A DNA stretch of 64,000 nt from Roseitalea porphyridii (GTDB taxonomy: Bacteria; Pseudomonadota; Alphaproteobacteria; Rhizobiales; Rhizobiaceae): assembly GCF_004331955.1 (NCBI RefSeq), contig NZ_CP036532.1:3249501-3313500 (forward strand), in the 5' to 3' direction. Positions 25,473 to 34,952 of the stretch are shown piece by piece. Within the stretch, counting starts at the first letter, position 1. Each line of letters opens with the position of its first letter. Below the pieces are notes generated by a model that worked only from the letters and a program-made list of their open reading frames with translations, was not told where the DNA came from and did no database searches. The position numbers were made by a program, and so were the translations under genes.

Positions 25473-26192
25473 ATGAACGAGATTGAAGCGGGTGGCATGC
25501 AGACGGGCGCAACCCGTGTCCACGACACGATCGGCGCGATCACGCGGCACATCCGGACGAACGCGCTCGCGCCGGGCGATCGGCTGCCGAGCGAGGCGTT
25601 CTTCTCGGACAATCTGAAGGTGTCGCGGACCGTGGTGCGCGAGGCGTTCCGCTCGCTGGCGGCCCTGCGCCTGATCGATCTGAGCGCCGGTCGGCGCGCG
25701 ACGGTGGCCCGCGTCGATCACGGCGCGATGTCGGCGATCATCGAGCATGGCGTGCATACCGACCAGATCTCGGTGCATCAGATCTATGATGTCCGGCGGA
25801 CGATCGAGACGCGCACCGCAGCTCTCGCCGCCCTGCATCGCACCGATGCGCAGGCCGAGCGCATCGTCGGCCTCGCGCAGGCCATGGCCCGCGACATCGA
25901 CACGCCGCCGGCGGTCATGGAGCACGACCTTGCCATGCACATCGCTATCGCCGAGGCGGCGCGCAATCCGGTCTTCGCGATGATCGTCGGCGCTTTCGAG
26001 GGGGTCACCCGCGAAACATGGCCGATCGGCTGGCGCTCGCGCACCTCGCGCAAGGAGCAACTGGTGATGATCGACCTGCACATCGCGCTGGCAGAGGCGA
26101 TCGCGACGGGCGATCCGGCACGCGCGGCCGAACTGATGGCCGAGCATTTCGACGTCAGCGTGCGCGCCCTGATCGCCGCCGGCATCGCCTGA
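25473..26192 (+). CDS. GntR family regulator (FCD subfamily)
   Basis: 239 residues, ATG at 25473 preferred over an upstream frame that covers the operator. An N-terminal winged helix (LAPGDRLPSEAFFSDNLKVS, then RTVVREAFRSLAALRLIDL) is followed by an all-helical FCD domain (about 95-235) with the metal/ligand residues Asp in VRRTIETRT..., His in MEHDLAMHIAIAEAARNP and His in MAEHFDVS. FCD regulators usually sense sugar acids or related carboxylates. It is followed 8 bases later by the dehydratase gene and presumably represses this module. Confidence 0.87.
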   Translation: MNEIEAGGMQTGATRVHDTIGAITRHIRTNALAPGDRLPSEAFFSDNLKVSRTVVREAFRSLAALRLIDLSAGRRATVARVDHGAMSAIIEHGVHTDQISVHQIYDVRRTIETRTAALAALHRTDAQAERIVGLAQAMARDIDTPPAVMEHDLAMHIAIAEAARNPVFAMIVGAFEGVTRETWPIGWRSRTSRKEQLVMIDLHIALAEAIATGDPARAAELMAEHFDVSVRALIAAGIA

Positions 26193-26200
26193 GCCTGGCC

Positions 26201-27403
26201 ATGAAGATCACCGCCATCGAAACGATCCGGATCGCCGAACGCCCGAACATCCTGTGGGTGCACGTCCACACCGACGAAGGTCTGACCGGTCTGGGCGAGA
26301 CCTTCTTCATCGCAGGCACCGTCGAGACCTATGTCCACGAATATCTGGCGCCTCGCGTCATCGGCCGCAATCCGCTCGAGATCGACCGGCTGAGCGGAGA
26401 ACTCGTCGGCTATCTCGGCTTCCGCTCGGCCGGCGCGGAGACCCGTGGCAACTCGGCTTTCGACATCGCCCTTTGGGACCTGTTCGGCAAGGCGACCGGA
26501 CAGCCGGTGGCCCAGCTTCTGGGCGGCTTCAGCCGGCCGTCGATCCGCACCTACAACACCTGCGCCGGCACCGACTACATCAAGCAGGCGACCGGCCAGC
26601 AGTCGGACAATTTCGGGCTGGGCGCCGATGCGCGCTATGACGATCTGAACGGCTTCCTGAACAATGCCGACGAATTGGCCCATTCGCTGCTCGAAGAGGG
26701 CATCACGGCCATGAAGATATGGCCGTTCGACCTGGCCGCCGAGAAGACCGGCGGGCATTACATCTCCGGCGAGGACCTGCGCGCCGCACTCGTGCCGTTC
26801 GAGAAGATCCGGAAGGCAGTCGGCGACACGATGGATGTCATGGTGGAGTTCCACTCCATGTGGCAATTGCTGCCAGCCCTCCAGATCGCCCGGGCGCTCG
26901 AGCCGTTCGGCACGTTCTGGCACGAAGACCCGATCCGTATGGACAGCCTGTCCAGCCTCAAGCGCTACGCCGAGGTGAGCCGCGCGCCGATCTGCGCCTC
27001 CGAGACGCTCGCCAGCCGTTGGGCCTTTCGCGACCTGCTGGAGACCGGTGTCGCCGGCGTGGTGATGCTCGACATCTCCTGGTGCGGCGGCCTGTCGGAG
27101 GCCCGCAAGATCGGCGCCATGGCCGAGGCCTGGCATCTGCCCGTCGCGCCGCACGACTGCACCGGGCCGGTCGTGCTCGGCGCCTCGACCCACCTGTCGC
27201 TGAACCTGCCCAATGCGCTGGTGCAGGAAAGCGTGCGGGCGTTCTACCGCACTTGGTACCGCGACCTCGTGACCGCCCTGCCCGAGGTGAAGGACGGCAT
27301 GATCACGGTCCCGCCCGGACCGGGCCTGGGCATGGAGCTATCCCCTGAACTCGACCGCCAGTTTTCCGCAACGCGTCGGGTCACACAACAAGCGGATCTG
27401 TGA
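26201..27403 (+). CDS. Enolase-superfamily sugar-acid dehydratase (MR/MLE type)
   Basis: 400 residues, ATG at 26201. The N-terminal cap (MKITAIETIRIAERPNILWV) and the alpha/beta barrel of the mandelate racemase subgroup are clear. Probable Mg ligands are Glu216 (VEFHSMW), Glu242 (HEDPIR) and Glu268 (ASETLAS), with His318 (APHDCTGP) as base and Lys172 in MKIWPFD. GNSAFDIALWDLFGKATGQP is typical of the family. It should remove water from an aldonic or uronic acid to give a 2-keto-3-deoxy acid; which acid cannot be read. It lies between the GntR gene and the FrcBCA-like importer. Confidence 0.85.
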   Translation: MKITAIETIRIAERPNILWVHVHTDEGLTGLGETFFIAGTVETYVHEYLAPRVIGRNPLEIDRLSGELVGYLGFRSAGAETRGNSAFDIALWDLFGKATGQPVAQLLGGFSRPSIRTYNTCAGTDYIKQATGQQSDNFGLGADARYDDLNGFLNNADELAHSLLEEGITAMKIWPFDLAAEKTGGHYISGEDLRAALVPFEKIRKAVGDTMDVMVEFHSMWQLLPALQIARALEPFGTFWHEDPIRMDSLSSLKRYAEVSRAPICASETLASRWAFRDLLETGVAGVVMLDISWCGGLSEARKIGAMAEAWHLPVAPHDCTGPVVLGASTHLSLNLPNALVQESVRAFYRTWYRDLVTALPEVKDGMITVPPGPGLGMELSPELDRQFSATRRVTQQADL

Positions 27404-27425
27404 CACGTCAATCAAGGAGGAGACC

Positions 27426-28403
27426 ATGAAACGACTAGCAGCAATCGCGGCGCTCGGCGCCGCCCTGACGGCCACCACGGCCATGGCGCAGGATGAGCCC
27501 ATGGACATCGTGTTCACCCACCATTCGAGCGCCTCCAACCCGTTCTGGCAGGCGGTCAAGAAGGGCTTCGACGATGCCTGCGAGAAGATCGGGGCGGACT
27601 GCCAGATGATCTTCACCCAGACCGAGGGCGCCATCGACCAGCAGGCCGCCAACATGATCACCGCCCTCGCCGCCGGCCCGGACGCGCTGATCACCTCGAT
27701 CGTCGACAACACGGCCTTCGATCAGGTGATCGAGCAGGCCGTCGATCAGGGGGTGGTCGTCATCGCCGCCAATGTCGACGATACCGAGGGGGCCCAGGGC
27801 AATGCCCGTGCCGCTTTCGTCGGCCAGGGGTTCGTTCCCGCGGGCTACGCGCTCGCCCGGAAGATGTCCGAGTTCTTCCCCGAGGAAGGGCCGATCAACG
27901 CCGTCGTCGGCATCTCGGCTCCGGGTCAGAACTGGTCCGAGCAGCGCGGTCAGGGCGTGGTGAATTTCCTTGAGGAGTACAAGGAGCAGAACCCCGACCG
28001 TGAGGTCGAGATCACGCGCCTGGACACCGGCACCGACGGCGCCGTGGTGGCCGAACGCGTCGGTTCCTACCTGAACGCCAACCCCGACACGACCGCCTAT
28101 TTCGATACCGGGCTGTGGCACGCCTATGTGGCCCAGGTCCTCGCCGATCGCGGCGTCGAGCCGGGCGAGGTGCTGATGGGCGGCTTCGATATCGTTTCGG
28201 AAGTGCTCAACCAGATGGAGGCCGGCTACATCCAGGTGCAGGTCGACCAGCAGCCTTACATGCAGGGGTTCATCCCCGTCATGCAGGCCTACCTGGCCCA
28301 CAATTTCGACCTGGCGCCAGCCGATGTCGACACCGGTCAGGGCCTTGTCCTGCAGGAAGACGTGCCGGCCCTCAAGGAACTGGCCGCCGAGGGCCTTCGC
28401 TAG
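27426..28403 (+). CDS. Periplasmic sugar-binding protein (FrcB-like)
   Basis: 325 residues, ATG after AAGGAGGAGACC, signal peptide MKRLAAIAALGAALTATTAM-AQ. Class I periplasmic binding fold: IVFTHHSSASNPFWQAVKKG, ALITSIVDN, GISAPGQNW, TAYFDTGLWHAYVAQVLADR and QVDQQPYMQGF. It is followed by one permease and one single-domain ATPase, the FrcBCA arrangement of rhizobial fructose/pentose importers. The linked dehydratase suggests a sugar acid or its lactone as substrate. Confidence 0.9.
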   Translation: MKRLAAIAALGAALTATTAMAQDEPMDIVFTHHSSASNPFWQAVKKGFDDACEKIGADCQMIFTQTEGAIDQQAANMITALAAGPDALITSIVDNTAFDQVIEQAVDQGVVVIAANVDDTEGAQGNARAAFVGQGFVPAGYALARKMSEFFPEEGPINAVVGISAPGQNWSEQRGQGVVNFLEEYKEQNPDREVEITRLDTGTDGAVVAERVGSYLNANPDTTAYFDTGLWHAYVAQVLADRGVEPGEVLMGGFDIVSEVLNQMEAGYIQVQVDQQPYMQGFIPVMQAYLAHNFDLAPADVDTGQGLVLQEDVPALKELAAEGLR

Positions 28404-28420
28404 GGGTCCGCAACCGGAAC

Positions 28421-28445
28421 GCGGCCGGCGCAACACGTCGGCCGC
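28421..28445 (+). terminator. Hairpin after binding-protein gene
   Basis: GCGGCCG and CGGCCGC form a perfect 7-bp stem with an 11-nt loop in the 74-bp gap between the binding-protein stop and the permease start. It has no T-run, so a 3'-protecting or attenuating role is likelier than full termination. Confidence 0.45.
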
Positions 28446-28477
28446 CAATTCTTCCGCATGCCGAGGACTGCGCCACC

Positions 28478-29461
28478 GTGCGACGATTCATCAAGATATA
28501 CATGGAGCGGCCCGAACTGGCCGGCATCGCCTTTCTCATCTTGCTGGCGCTCGTGTTTCAGGTCCGGTCCGACGGCGTCTTCCTGGGCGCCCAGAACCTG
28601 CAGGGCATATTGGGGCTGCTGCCGGAAATGGCGCTTGTCGCCATCGGCGTGACCCTTCTGATGATCTGCGGCGAGTTCGATCTTTCGGTCGGCTCGGTCT
28701 TCGCGCTGGCGCCGATGGTCATGGGCGTGCTGTTGGCCGACGGCGTCCCCTTCATCCTCGCCTTTCCGGCCGGACTTCTGACGGCCCTCGCCGTGGGGCT
28801 CGTCAACGGCGTCATCACGGTGCGCTTTGCCATCCCGAGCTTCATCACCACGCTCGGCATGCTCTTTGTCGCCCGATCGCTGACCGTCGTGATCTCGGGC
28901 GGATTTCCGCCCGTCATTCCGCCCGATGCGATGCCGCGCCAACTCTTCATCGCCTTCGTCGGTCCCGGCGACATGTTCCGCATGTCGTTTCTGTGGTTTC
29001 TGGCGATCGCCGTTCTGGTCGCGCTTGCCCTGTCGCGCACCAATTTCGGCAACTGGGTGCGCGCGACAGGCGGCTTCCTGCCGGCCGCACAGGCGATGGG
29101 CATTCCCACCGCGCGGGTGAAGATCGTCTGCTTCATGATCTGCTCGCTGCTCGCGGGCTTTGCCGGCACGATCCAGGTCATGCGCCTTGGCGCCCCGCTC
29201 CCCTCCATCGGCGAGGGGCTAGAACTGCAGGCCGTGGCGGCCGCGGTGATCGGCGGAACCGCGCTGACCGGCGGCATCGGCACGATCCTGGGCGGCATCA
29301 TCGGCGCGGTTCTGATCCGCGTCATCGACAATGGCCTCGTGCTCAGCCGGGTCGATGCGAACTGGTTCAAACTGGCGCTCGGCTCGCTGACGATCCTCGC
29401 CGTTATCGTCAACGCCTGGCTGCGCAAGAAGGCGCGCGCCATGAAGGTGGAGACCGATTGA
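28478..29461 (+). CDS. Sugar ABC permease (FrcC-like)
   Basis: About 327 residues from a GTG at 28478 (GAGG 11 bases upstream); an ATG at 28502 would also give a plausible protein. About ten membrane segments; MLICGEFDLSVGSVFALAPM-type and VIGGTALTGGIGT motifs of RbsC/FrcC permeases are present. The stop overlaps the ATPase start (TGATG). Confidence 0.88.
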   Translation: MRRFIKIYMERPELAGIAFLILLALVFQVRSDGVFLGAQNLQGILGLLPEMALVAIGVTLLMICGEFDLSVGSVFALAPMVMGVLLADGVPFILAFPAGLLTALAVGLVNGVITVRFAIPSFITTLGMLFVARSLTVVISGGFPPVIPPDAMPRQLFIAFVGPGDMFRMSFLWFLAIAVLVALALSRTNFGNWVRATGGFLPAAQAMGIPTARVKIVCFMICSLLAGFAGTIQVMRLGAPLPSIGEGLELQAVAAAVIGGTALTGGIGTILGGIIGAVLIRVIDNGLVLSRVDANWFKLALGSLTILAVIVNAWLRKKARAMKVETD

Positions 29462-30189
29462 TGGAACCGGTCATCGAAATCCGCGACCTGCACAAATGGT
29501 ATTCGGGCGTGCACGCGCTCAAGGGCGTCTCGCTCGACGTGCGGCCGAACGAGGCGCTTGGCCTGGTCGGCGACAATGGTGCGGGCAAGTCGACGCTGAT
29601 CAACATCCTGTCGGGCATGCAGACCGCCGACAGCGGCAGCATTCGGTTCGAAGGCCGGCCGGTGCATTTCGAGAACCCGCGCGATGCGATGGATGCGGGC
29701 ATCGAGACCATCTACCAGTACAATTCCATGGTTCCGACCATGTCGATCGCGCGCAACATGTTCATCGGCCGCGAACCGCTCAGCGCCTCCCTGTTCGGGA
29801 TCGGCGTGATGGACCATCGCCGCATGGCCGAAGAGAGCATGCAGGCCCTGCGCGACGTCGACCTGCATCTGCGTTCGCCGGAGGCGCTGGTGGGCGAATT
29901 GTCGGGCGGCCAGCGGCAGGGCGTCGCCATCGCCCGCGCCATGCATTTCCGCTCCAAGGTTATGATACTCGACGAGCCGACGAACCATCTGGCGGTCAAG
30001 GAGACCCAGAAGGTGATCGGCTTTGTCCAGTCGCTCAAGGACAACGACGTCACCACCATCTTCATCAGCCACAACATCCATCACGTGTTCGAATGCTGCG
30101 ACCGCATCGTCGCCATGGCGCGCGGCGAGATCGTTCTGGACCGGCGCGCCGACGAGGTGTCGATGGACGACGTGCTCGACGTTCTGTGA
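29461..30189 (+). CDS. Sugar ABC ATPase, single domain (FrcA-like)
   Basis: 242 residues. One nucleotide-binding domain only, with GDNGAGKST (Walker A), LSGGQRQG (signature), ILDEPTNHLAV (Walker B) and the switch His in FISHNIHHV. It is half the length of RbsA, as in FrcA of Sinorhizobium, and probably works as a homodimer. Start overlaps the permease stop. Confidence 0.9.
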   Translation: MEPVIEIRDLHKWYSGVHALKGVSLDVRPNEALGLVGDNGAGKSTLINILSGMQTADSGSIRFEGRPVHFENPRDAMDAGIETIYQYNSMVPTMSIARNMFIGREPLSASLFGIGVMDHRRMAEESMQALRDVDLHLRSPEALVGELSGGQRQGVAIARAMHFRSKVMILDEPTNHLAVKETQKVIGFVQSLKDNDVTTIFISHNIHHVFECCDRIVAMARGEIVLDRRADEVSMDDVLDVL

Positions 30190-30211
30190 CCGATACCGAC
30201 AGGAGGAAGCC

Positions 30212-30976
30212 ATGACCACATTGCAAGGCAGGACGGTTCTGCTGACCGGCGGGCTTGGATCGCTCGGCCGGGCGCAGGCGAAGCGGTTGTCGGAAGCCGG
30301 CGCCGCAGTGACGATCCTCGAGCGGCCGGACCTTGACGGCGCGCAGGCGCGGGCGCGCGAACTCGGCGCGCGCTTGCTGCCATGCGATCTGAACGATCTC
30401 GCCGCCGCGCGGACGACGGTCGCCGAGACGATCGACGCCGACGGCGGCTTCGACGTTCTCGTCAACAACGCCGCCCTCATCATCAATCGGCCCTATGACC
30501 AATTCACCCTCGACGAATACGAGGACCAGATCCGCGTCAATTCCTCGGCGGCCTACGCGCTGACGAGCGTGTGCGCCGAGGCGATGAAGCAGAAGGGCTG
30601 GGGCCGGGTGATCAACTTCACGTCGGTGACGCTGAAGGGCATCATCGACGGTTACGTGCCCTACATCACCTCGAAGGGCGCCATGCTCGGCCTGACCATC
30701 TCCCTGGCCCGCGAACTGGGACCGCACGGGATCACGGTCAACGCGGTTGCGCCCGGCGCCATCGTTTCCGAGGCCGAGGCGCGCGTGTTCGGCGACAAGG
30801 CGCAGGACTATTCGGACTGGGTGCTCGAACAGCAGGCGCTCAAGTCACGCATCCAGCCCGAACATGTCGCCGATCTGGTCCACTTCCTCGTCTCGCCGGC
30901 GGCCGACATGATCACCGCCCAGAACATCGGTGTCGACGGCGGCTGGCTCGGCGGCAAGGCCCCCGGCACGCAGTAG
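30212..30976 (+). CDS. SDR dehydrogenase
   Basis: 254 residues, ATG after AGGAGGAAGCC. It has TGGLGSLGRAQAKRL as the nucleotide loop, VNNAALI, and the catalytic Tyr-Lys in YVPYITSKGA. LERPDL at the end of the second strand leaves the cofactor preference unclear. It ends the operon of gntR, dehydratase and importer and should oxidise or reduce a pathway intermediate, such as the sugar before lactonase action or a keto-deoxy acid after the dehydratase. Confidence 0.83.
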   Translation: MTTLQGRTVLLTGGLGSLGRAQAKRLSEAGAAVTILERPDLDGAQARARELGARLLPCDLNDLAAARTTVAETIDADGGFDVLVNNAALIINRPYDQFTLDEYEDQIRVNSSAAYALTSVCAEAMKQKGWGRVINFTSVTLKGIIDGYVPYITSKGAMLGLTISLARELGPHGITVNAVAPGAIVSEAEARVFGDKAQDYSDWVLEQQALKSRIQPEHVADLVHFLVSPAADMITAQNIGVDGGWLGGKAPGTQ

Positions 30977-30987
30977 GGCTCGCCTCG

Positions 30988-31109
30988 GGTCTTGTCAGAT
31001 CTACCCGCATTGCTCGGGTCGGGCGGTTTCGTAGCGTTGGGGCATGAGCAAAGCCAAACGCACCGAAACCGCCCTCGCCCAATCAACGCGGTTTTGCTCT
31101 GACAAGACC
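30988..31109. mobile_element. MITE-like inverted-repeat element
   Basis: A 122-bp element has perfect 12-bp inverted ends, GGTCTTGTCAGA and TCTGACAAGACC. A second nested inverted repeat lies inside (GGGCGGTTTCG at 31021-31031 and CGAAACCGCCC at 31064-31074, with a further imperfect GCGTTGG/CCAAACGC pair). It has no credible gene. It lies between convergent operons, so a bidirectional terminator is an alternative, but the nesting and shared ends with the element at 37868 favour a small non-autonomous transposable element. No target duplication was recognised. Confidence 0.5.
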
Positions 31110-31135
31110 ACAAGTGACAACGCCTGTTGCCAACA

Positions 31136-32794
31136 TCACCTTTGCTGGTTCGACCAGTTTGGGTGTATCCACGGTTCGCTGTTGTCAGCGGCCAGCGGCA
31201 TTCGCTCCAGAATGTGGTCTGCTGCCTTCTCGCCGGTCATGATCGACGGCGCGTTGAGATTGCCATTGGTAATGCGCGGGAAGACGGAGCTGTCGGCGAG
31301 ACGCAGCCCATCGACACCGATGACCCGGCATTGCGGATCGACCACGGCCATCGGATCATCGCGCCGGCCCATCTTCGCGGTGCCGCAGGGGTGGTAGGCG
31401 CTTTCTACATTGTCGCGGATGAAATCGTCGAGCGCGTCGTCGCTCGTTACATTCTCGCCAGGCTGGATTTCGCGCTTGTAGAAGGGCGCGAACGCATCCT
31501 GTGAGAAAATCTCCCGCGTCAGGCGGATGCAGCGACGGAAATCGATCCAATCCTGCTCGTGCGCCATGTAATTGAAGCATATGCGTGGCGGCGCGTTCGG
31601 GTCGGCCGAACGCAGCGTGACCTCACCACGCGATGGGCTGCGCATCGGCCCGACATGCGCTTGAAAGCCATGCCCCTCGGCCGCTGCCTGGCCGTCATAG
31701 CGCACCGCAATGGGCAGAAAATGGTACTGGATATCGGGATATTGCACTCCCGCGCGCGAGCGGATGAAGGCGGCGCTTTCGAACTGGTTCGAGGCGCCGG
31801 GCCCGGTGCGGCTGAGAAGCCAGCGCGCCCCGACATAGGCCTTGCCGACCAGGTTCCAGTACCTGAACAGGCTCACCGGCTGCGAAGCGGCCGCCTGAAT
31901 GTAGAGTTCGAGATGATCCTGCAAATTCCTGCCGACCCCGGCACGATCGGTGATCGGAGCGATGCCGTGTTCGGCCAGATGTTCCGCCGGGCCGACACCC
32001 GAAAGCATGAGCAGCTTGGGCGAATTGATCGATGATGCCGCAAGGATGACCTCCGCCTCGGCACCGATGACTTCGATTGCGCCGCCGCGTTCCACTTCGA
32101 CACCGGTCGCGCGTCCTTGCTCGATGACCACACGCCGCGCGAATGCGCGAACCAGATCGCAGCTGTCGCGCTTAAGGGCCGGCTTGAGATAGGCGTTGGC
32201 CGCCGACCAGCGCCGGCCCCGCCAAACCGTCATATCGAAGGGGCCAAATCCTTCCTGCTGGTGGCCGTTATAGTCATCGGTCACCTCGTAGCCGGCCTGC
32301 CGCCCCGCCTCGACGAAAGCCCGGGTCAACGGGTTGTCGCGTTTGCCGCGCGTTATGTGCAGCGGCCCGTCGGTGCCGCGCCAGGCCGGATCGCCGCCAT
32401 GGCCGCCATGGTGCCAGTTTTCGAGACGCTTGAAATAGGGCAGCACGTCGGCATAGCCCCAGCCGTCTGCGCCCGTATCGCGCCAGTGGTCATAGTCCAG
32501 CGCATGGCCGCGCACGTAGATCATGCCGTTGATCGAGGATGATCCACCGATCACTTTGCCGCGGGGCGTCGCCAGACGGCGTCCGCCCAGATGCGGTTCG
32601 GGCTCGGTCTGAAACCCCCAGTCGTAGCGCTTCATGCCCATCGGATAGGACAGGGCGCCGGGCATCTGGATCAAGGGGCCGGCGTCGGTGCCGCCATGCT
32701 CGATGACAAGCACGGATTTTCCCGCCTCGGCCAGTCGATAGGCCATGGCGCAGCCGGCACTTCCCGCGCCGACAATCACGTACTCGGCCTTCAT
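31136..32794 (-). CDS. betA: Choline dehydrogenase BetA
   Basis: 552 residues, starting [23 protein letters not shown] oxidoreductase with the FAD dinucleotide motif [10 protein letters not shown], the [20 protein letters not shown] signature, and the catalytic region [20 protein letters not shown]. BetA oxidises choline to betaine aldehyde at the membrane. Its start overlaps the betB stop (TGATGA), and the betI-betB-betA order in one leftward operon beside the choline importer supports the call over other GMC alcohol dehydrogenases. Confidence 0.92.
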   Translation of the reverse strand: MKAEYVIVGAGSAGCAMAYRLAEAGKSVLVIEHGGTDAGPLIQMPGALSYPMGMKRYDWGFQTEPEPHLGGRRLATPRGKVIGGSSSINGMIYVRGHALDYDHWRDTGADGWGYADVLPYFKRLENWHHGGHGGDPAWRGTDGPLHITRGKRDNPLTRAFVEAGRQAGYEVTDDYNGHQQEGFGPFDMTVWRGRRWSAANAYLKPALKRDSCDLVRAFARRVVIEQGRATGVEVERGGAIEVIGAEAEVILAASSINSPKLLMLSGVGPAEHLAEHGIAPITDRAGVGRNLQDHLELYIQAAASQPVSLFRYWNLVGKAYVGARWLLSRTGPGASNQFESAAFIRSRAGVQYPDIQYHFLPIAVRYDGQAAAEGHGFQAHVGPMRSPSRGEVTLRSADPNAPPRICFNYMAHEQDWIDFRRCIRLTREIFSQDAFAPFYKREIQPGENVTSDDALDDFIRDNVESAYHPCGTAKMGRRDDPMAVVDPQCRVIGVDGLRLADSSVFPRITNGNLNAPSIMTGEKAADHILERMPLAADNSEPWIHPNWSNQQR

Positions 32795-34251
32795 CAGTAC
32801 GGCGCCTCGACATCGCCCATGCGCACGTAGACCGACTTGATCTGGCTGTAGTGCTCCAGCGCGGCGTGGGCGTTCTCGCGGCCAACGCCGGACGCCTTCA
32901 TGCCGCCGAACGGCACTTCGACGGGGGCGTCGTTGTAGGAGTTGATGAAGCAAGTTCCCGCCTCGAGCCGCGCGATCACGCGATGGGCGCGGCCTATGTC
33001 CCGGGTGAAGACGCCCGCCGACAGGCCGAAGGGCGTATCGTTGGCGCGGGCGACGACCTCTTCTTCATCCTCGAAATCGAGCACCGCCATCACGGGGCCG
33101 AAAATCTCGTCGCGGGCGATCGTCATCTTGTCGGTCACATCGGCGAACACCGTCGGCGCGACGAAGAAGCCGGGGCGGTCGAGGCGTGCGCCGCCCGTCA
33201 CCAACCGCGCGCCTTCGGCCTTGCCTTTGTCGATATAGCCCAGCACGATATCCATCTGGCTTTCGCTGACCATCGGGCCGAAGGACGTGGCCGCATCGCG
33301 CGGATCGCCGATGACAGCGTCTCCAAGTCTCTCGGTCAGTCGAACGAGGAACCTGTCCTTGATCGACCGATGGACGAAGACGCGCGTGCCGTTCGAACAG
33401 ACCTGGCCGGACGAATAGAAGTTGCCGAGGATCGCCCCGCCGACGGCGTTCTCCATGTCGGAATCGTCGAAGACGATAAGCGGCGACTTGCCGCCAAGCT
33501 CCATCGTGACGTGCTTGAGATCATGGGCGGCGGCGGCATAGACCTTGCGTCCGGTCGGCACCGAGCCTGTCAGCGAAACCTTGGCGACGCGCCCGTCACC
33601 GATCAGCGCCTTGCCGGTCTCGCCCATGCCCTGAACGACGTTGAAGACGCCATCGGGCAGCCCGGCTTCCGTGAGGATCTCGGCGACCTTCAGCGCGCAG
33701 AGCGGCGTGTTCTCGGACGGCTTGAAAACCATCGTGTTGCCGCAGGCGAGCGCTGGCGCAGCTTTCCAGCAGGCAATCTGGGTCGGGTAATTCCAGGCGC
33801 CGATGCCGACGCAGACGCCGAGCGGCTCGCGGCGCGTGTAGACCCAGTCTTCGCCCAGTTGCATCGTCTCGCCGGTCAGCCCGCCAGCCAGCCCGCCGAA
33901 GAACTCCAGCGCATCGGCGCCGCTCGTTGCGTCGGCGACAAGCGTTTCCTGCAAGGGTTTGCCCGTGTCCATCGTCTCGAGCAGCGACAGATCGGCGTTG
34001 CGCTGGCGCATGATCTGTGCGGCGCGGGTCAGGATGCGGCCACGCTCGCGCGGCGCCATGGCGGCCCAGGCCGGCTGTGCCGCTTTCGCTGCCGCGAGCG
34101 CCTGATCGACGATGGCCGCCGTTCCCGCGTGAACGGTGGCGATCGTCTCGCCGGTATAGGGAAAGATCACATCGATGGCCGCGCCCGCAGGGTCTTCGAC
34201 GTACCGTCCATTAATGAAATGGCTGGCTTGAGGTTGCGTGTCGTATGGCAT
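32794..34251 (-). CDS. betB: Betaine aldehyde dehydrogenase BetB
   Basis: 485 residues. NAD(P)-dependent aldehyde dehydrogenase with [33 protein letters not shown], catalytic Glu in [12 protein letters not shown] and catalytic Cys in [11 protein letters not shown]. It oxidises betaine aldehyde to glycine betaine. It follows betI by 34 bases and overlaps betA by the TGATGA junction. Confidence 0.93.
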   Translation of the reverse strand: MPYDTQPQASHFINGRYVEDPAGAAIDVIFPYTGETIATVHAGTAAIVDQALAAAKAAQPAWAAMAPRERGRILTRAAQIMRQRNADLSLLETMDTGKPLQETLVADATSGADALEFFGGLAGGLTGETMQLGEDWVYTRREPLGVCVGIGAWNYPTQIACWKAAPALACGNTMVFKPSENTPLCALKVAEILTEAGLPDGVFNVVQGMGETGKALIGDGRVAKVSLTGSVPTGRKVYAAAAHDLKHVTMELGGKSPLIVFDDSDMENAVGGAILGNFYSSGQVCSNGTRVFVHRSIKDRFLVRLTERLGDAVIGDPRDAATSFGPMVSESQMDIVLGYIDKGKAEGARLVTGGARLDRPGFFVAPTVFADVTDKMTIARDEIFGPVMAVLDFEDEEEVVARANDTPFGLSAGVFTRDIGRAHRVIARLEAGTCFINSYNDAPVEVPFGGMKASGVGRENAHAALEHYSQIKSVYVRMGDVEAPY

Positions 34252-34285
34252 GGTCAGTGCTCGTAGTTTTGCGATGGACTGACGA

Positions 34286-34864
34286 TCAGTGCCGGCCGAT
34301 GGCGCGATCGAGATGGTCGGTGATCATGGCGACGGCGGCGGCACCATCGGGCGCACCTTCGCGCAGGGCCTGGCGGATGTAGAGGCCGTCAATCAGTGCG
34401 GCGAGCGAATGCGCGATCGCCTCGGCATCGCCATCGCACAGCTTTCGCAGATCGAAGGCCAGATTGCTGTGCAGCCGCCGGTGATAGACACGCAAGAGCC
34501 GCTGCGCTTCGGCCGATCTCTGCGCCTTGACGTAGAAGCTGAGCCACGCGCTGACGATCTCCGGCTTGAAATTCTGCGCCGAAAACGACGCGTGAATTAT
34601 GGCCATGAGCCGGTCGCGCGGCGTTTTCGCCGCAGCCATACCCTGACGCGCTTCCTGACCGAAAATGTCGAGGATGTGGCGCATCGTGGCGATGAAGATC
34701 TGATCCTTCGAGCCGAAATAATGGTGCGCGAGAGCGCTGGAAACGCCGGCTTTGCGCGCGATCTGACTGACCGTGACGTCGAGCGAGCCCGTGCGGCCGA
34801 TTTCTGCAATGGTCGCTTCGACCAGCGCGCTCTGGCGCAGCGGTTTCATACCGAGTTTGGGCAA
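34286..34864 (-). CDS. betI: TetR-family repressor BetI
   Basis: 192 residues, starting [20 protein letters not shown]. An N-terminal TetR helix-turn-helix ([20 protein letters not shown]) is followed by the BetI-type ligand domain ([20 protein letters not shown]). BetI represses bet genes and releases DNA when choline is present. It is divergent from choX across an 88-bp region with a dyad that fits its operator, so it likely also controls choline uptake. Confidence 0.92.
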   Translation of the reverse strand: MPKLGMKPLRQSALVEATIAEIGRTGSLDVTVSQIARKAGVSSALAHHYFGSKDQIFIATMRHILDIFGQEARQGMAAAKTPRDRLMAIIHASFSAQNFKPEIVSAWLSFYVKAQRSAEAQRLLRVYHRRLHSNLAFDLRKLCDGDAEAIAHSLAALIDGLYIRQALREGAPDGAAAVAMITDHLDRAIGRH

Positions 34865-34905
34865 GTTTCCTCCCCCGAGTGGTTGTCATGCGAAGAAAAG
34901 TAATT

Positions 34906-34921
34906 TTAACTGGTCAGTCAA
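34906..34921. promoter_or_regulatory. Probable BetI operator
   Basis: TTAACTGGTCAGTCAA is a dyad (TT-N-ACTG-GT-CAGT-N-AA) in the divergent betI/choX region, 42 bases upstream of betI and 31 upstream of choX. Placement lets one dimer pair control both directions. Confidence 0.55.
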
Positions 34922-34952
34922 TCAACCATGATTGTCAGGGAGAAACGATACC

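Noticed and set aside
31044-31140. Short open frame starting MSKAKRTETALAQ
   Set aside because: It lies within the inverted-repeat element, lacks a ribosome site and has no relatives I can recognise.
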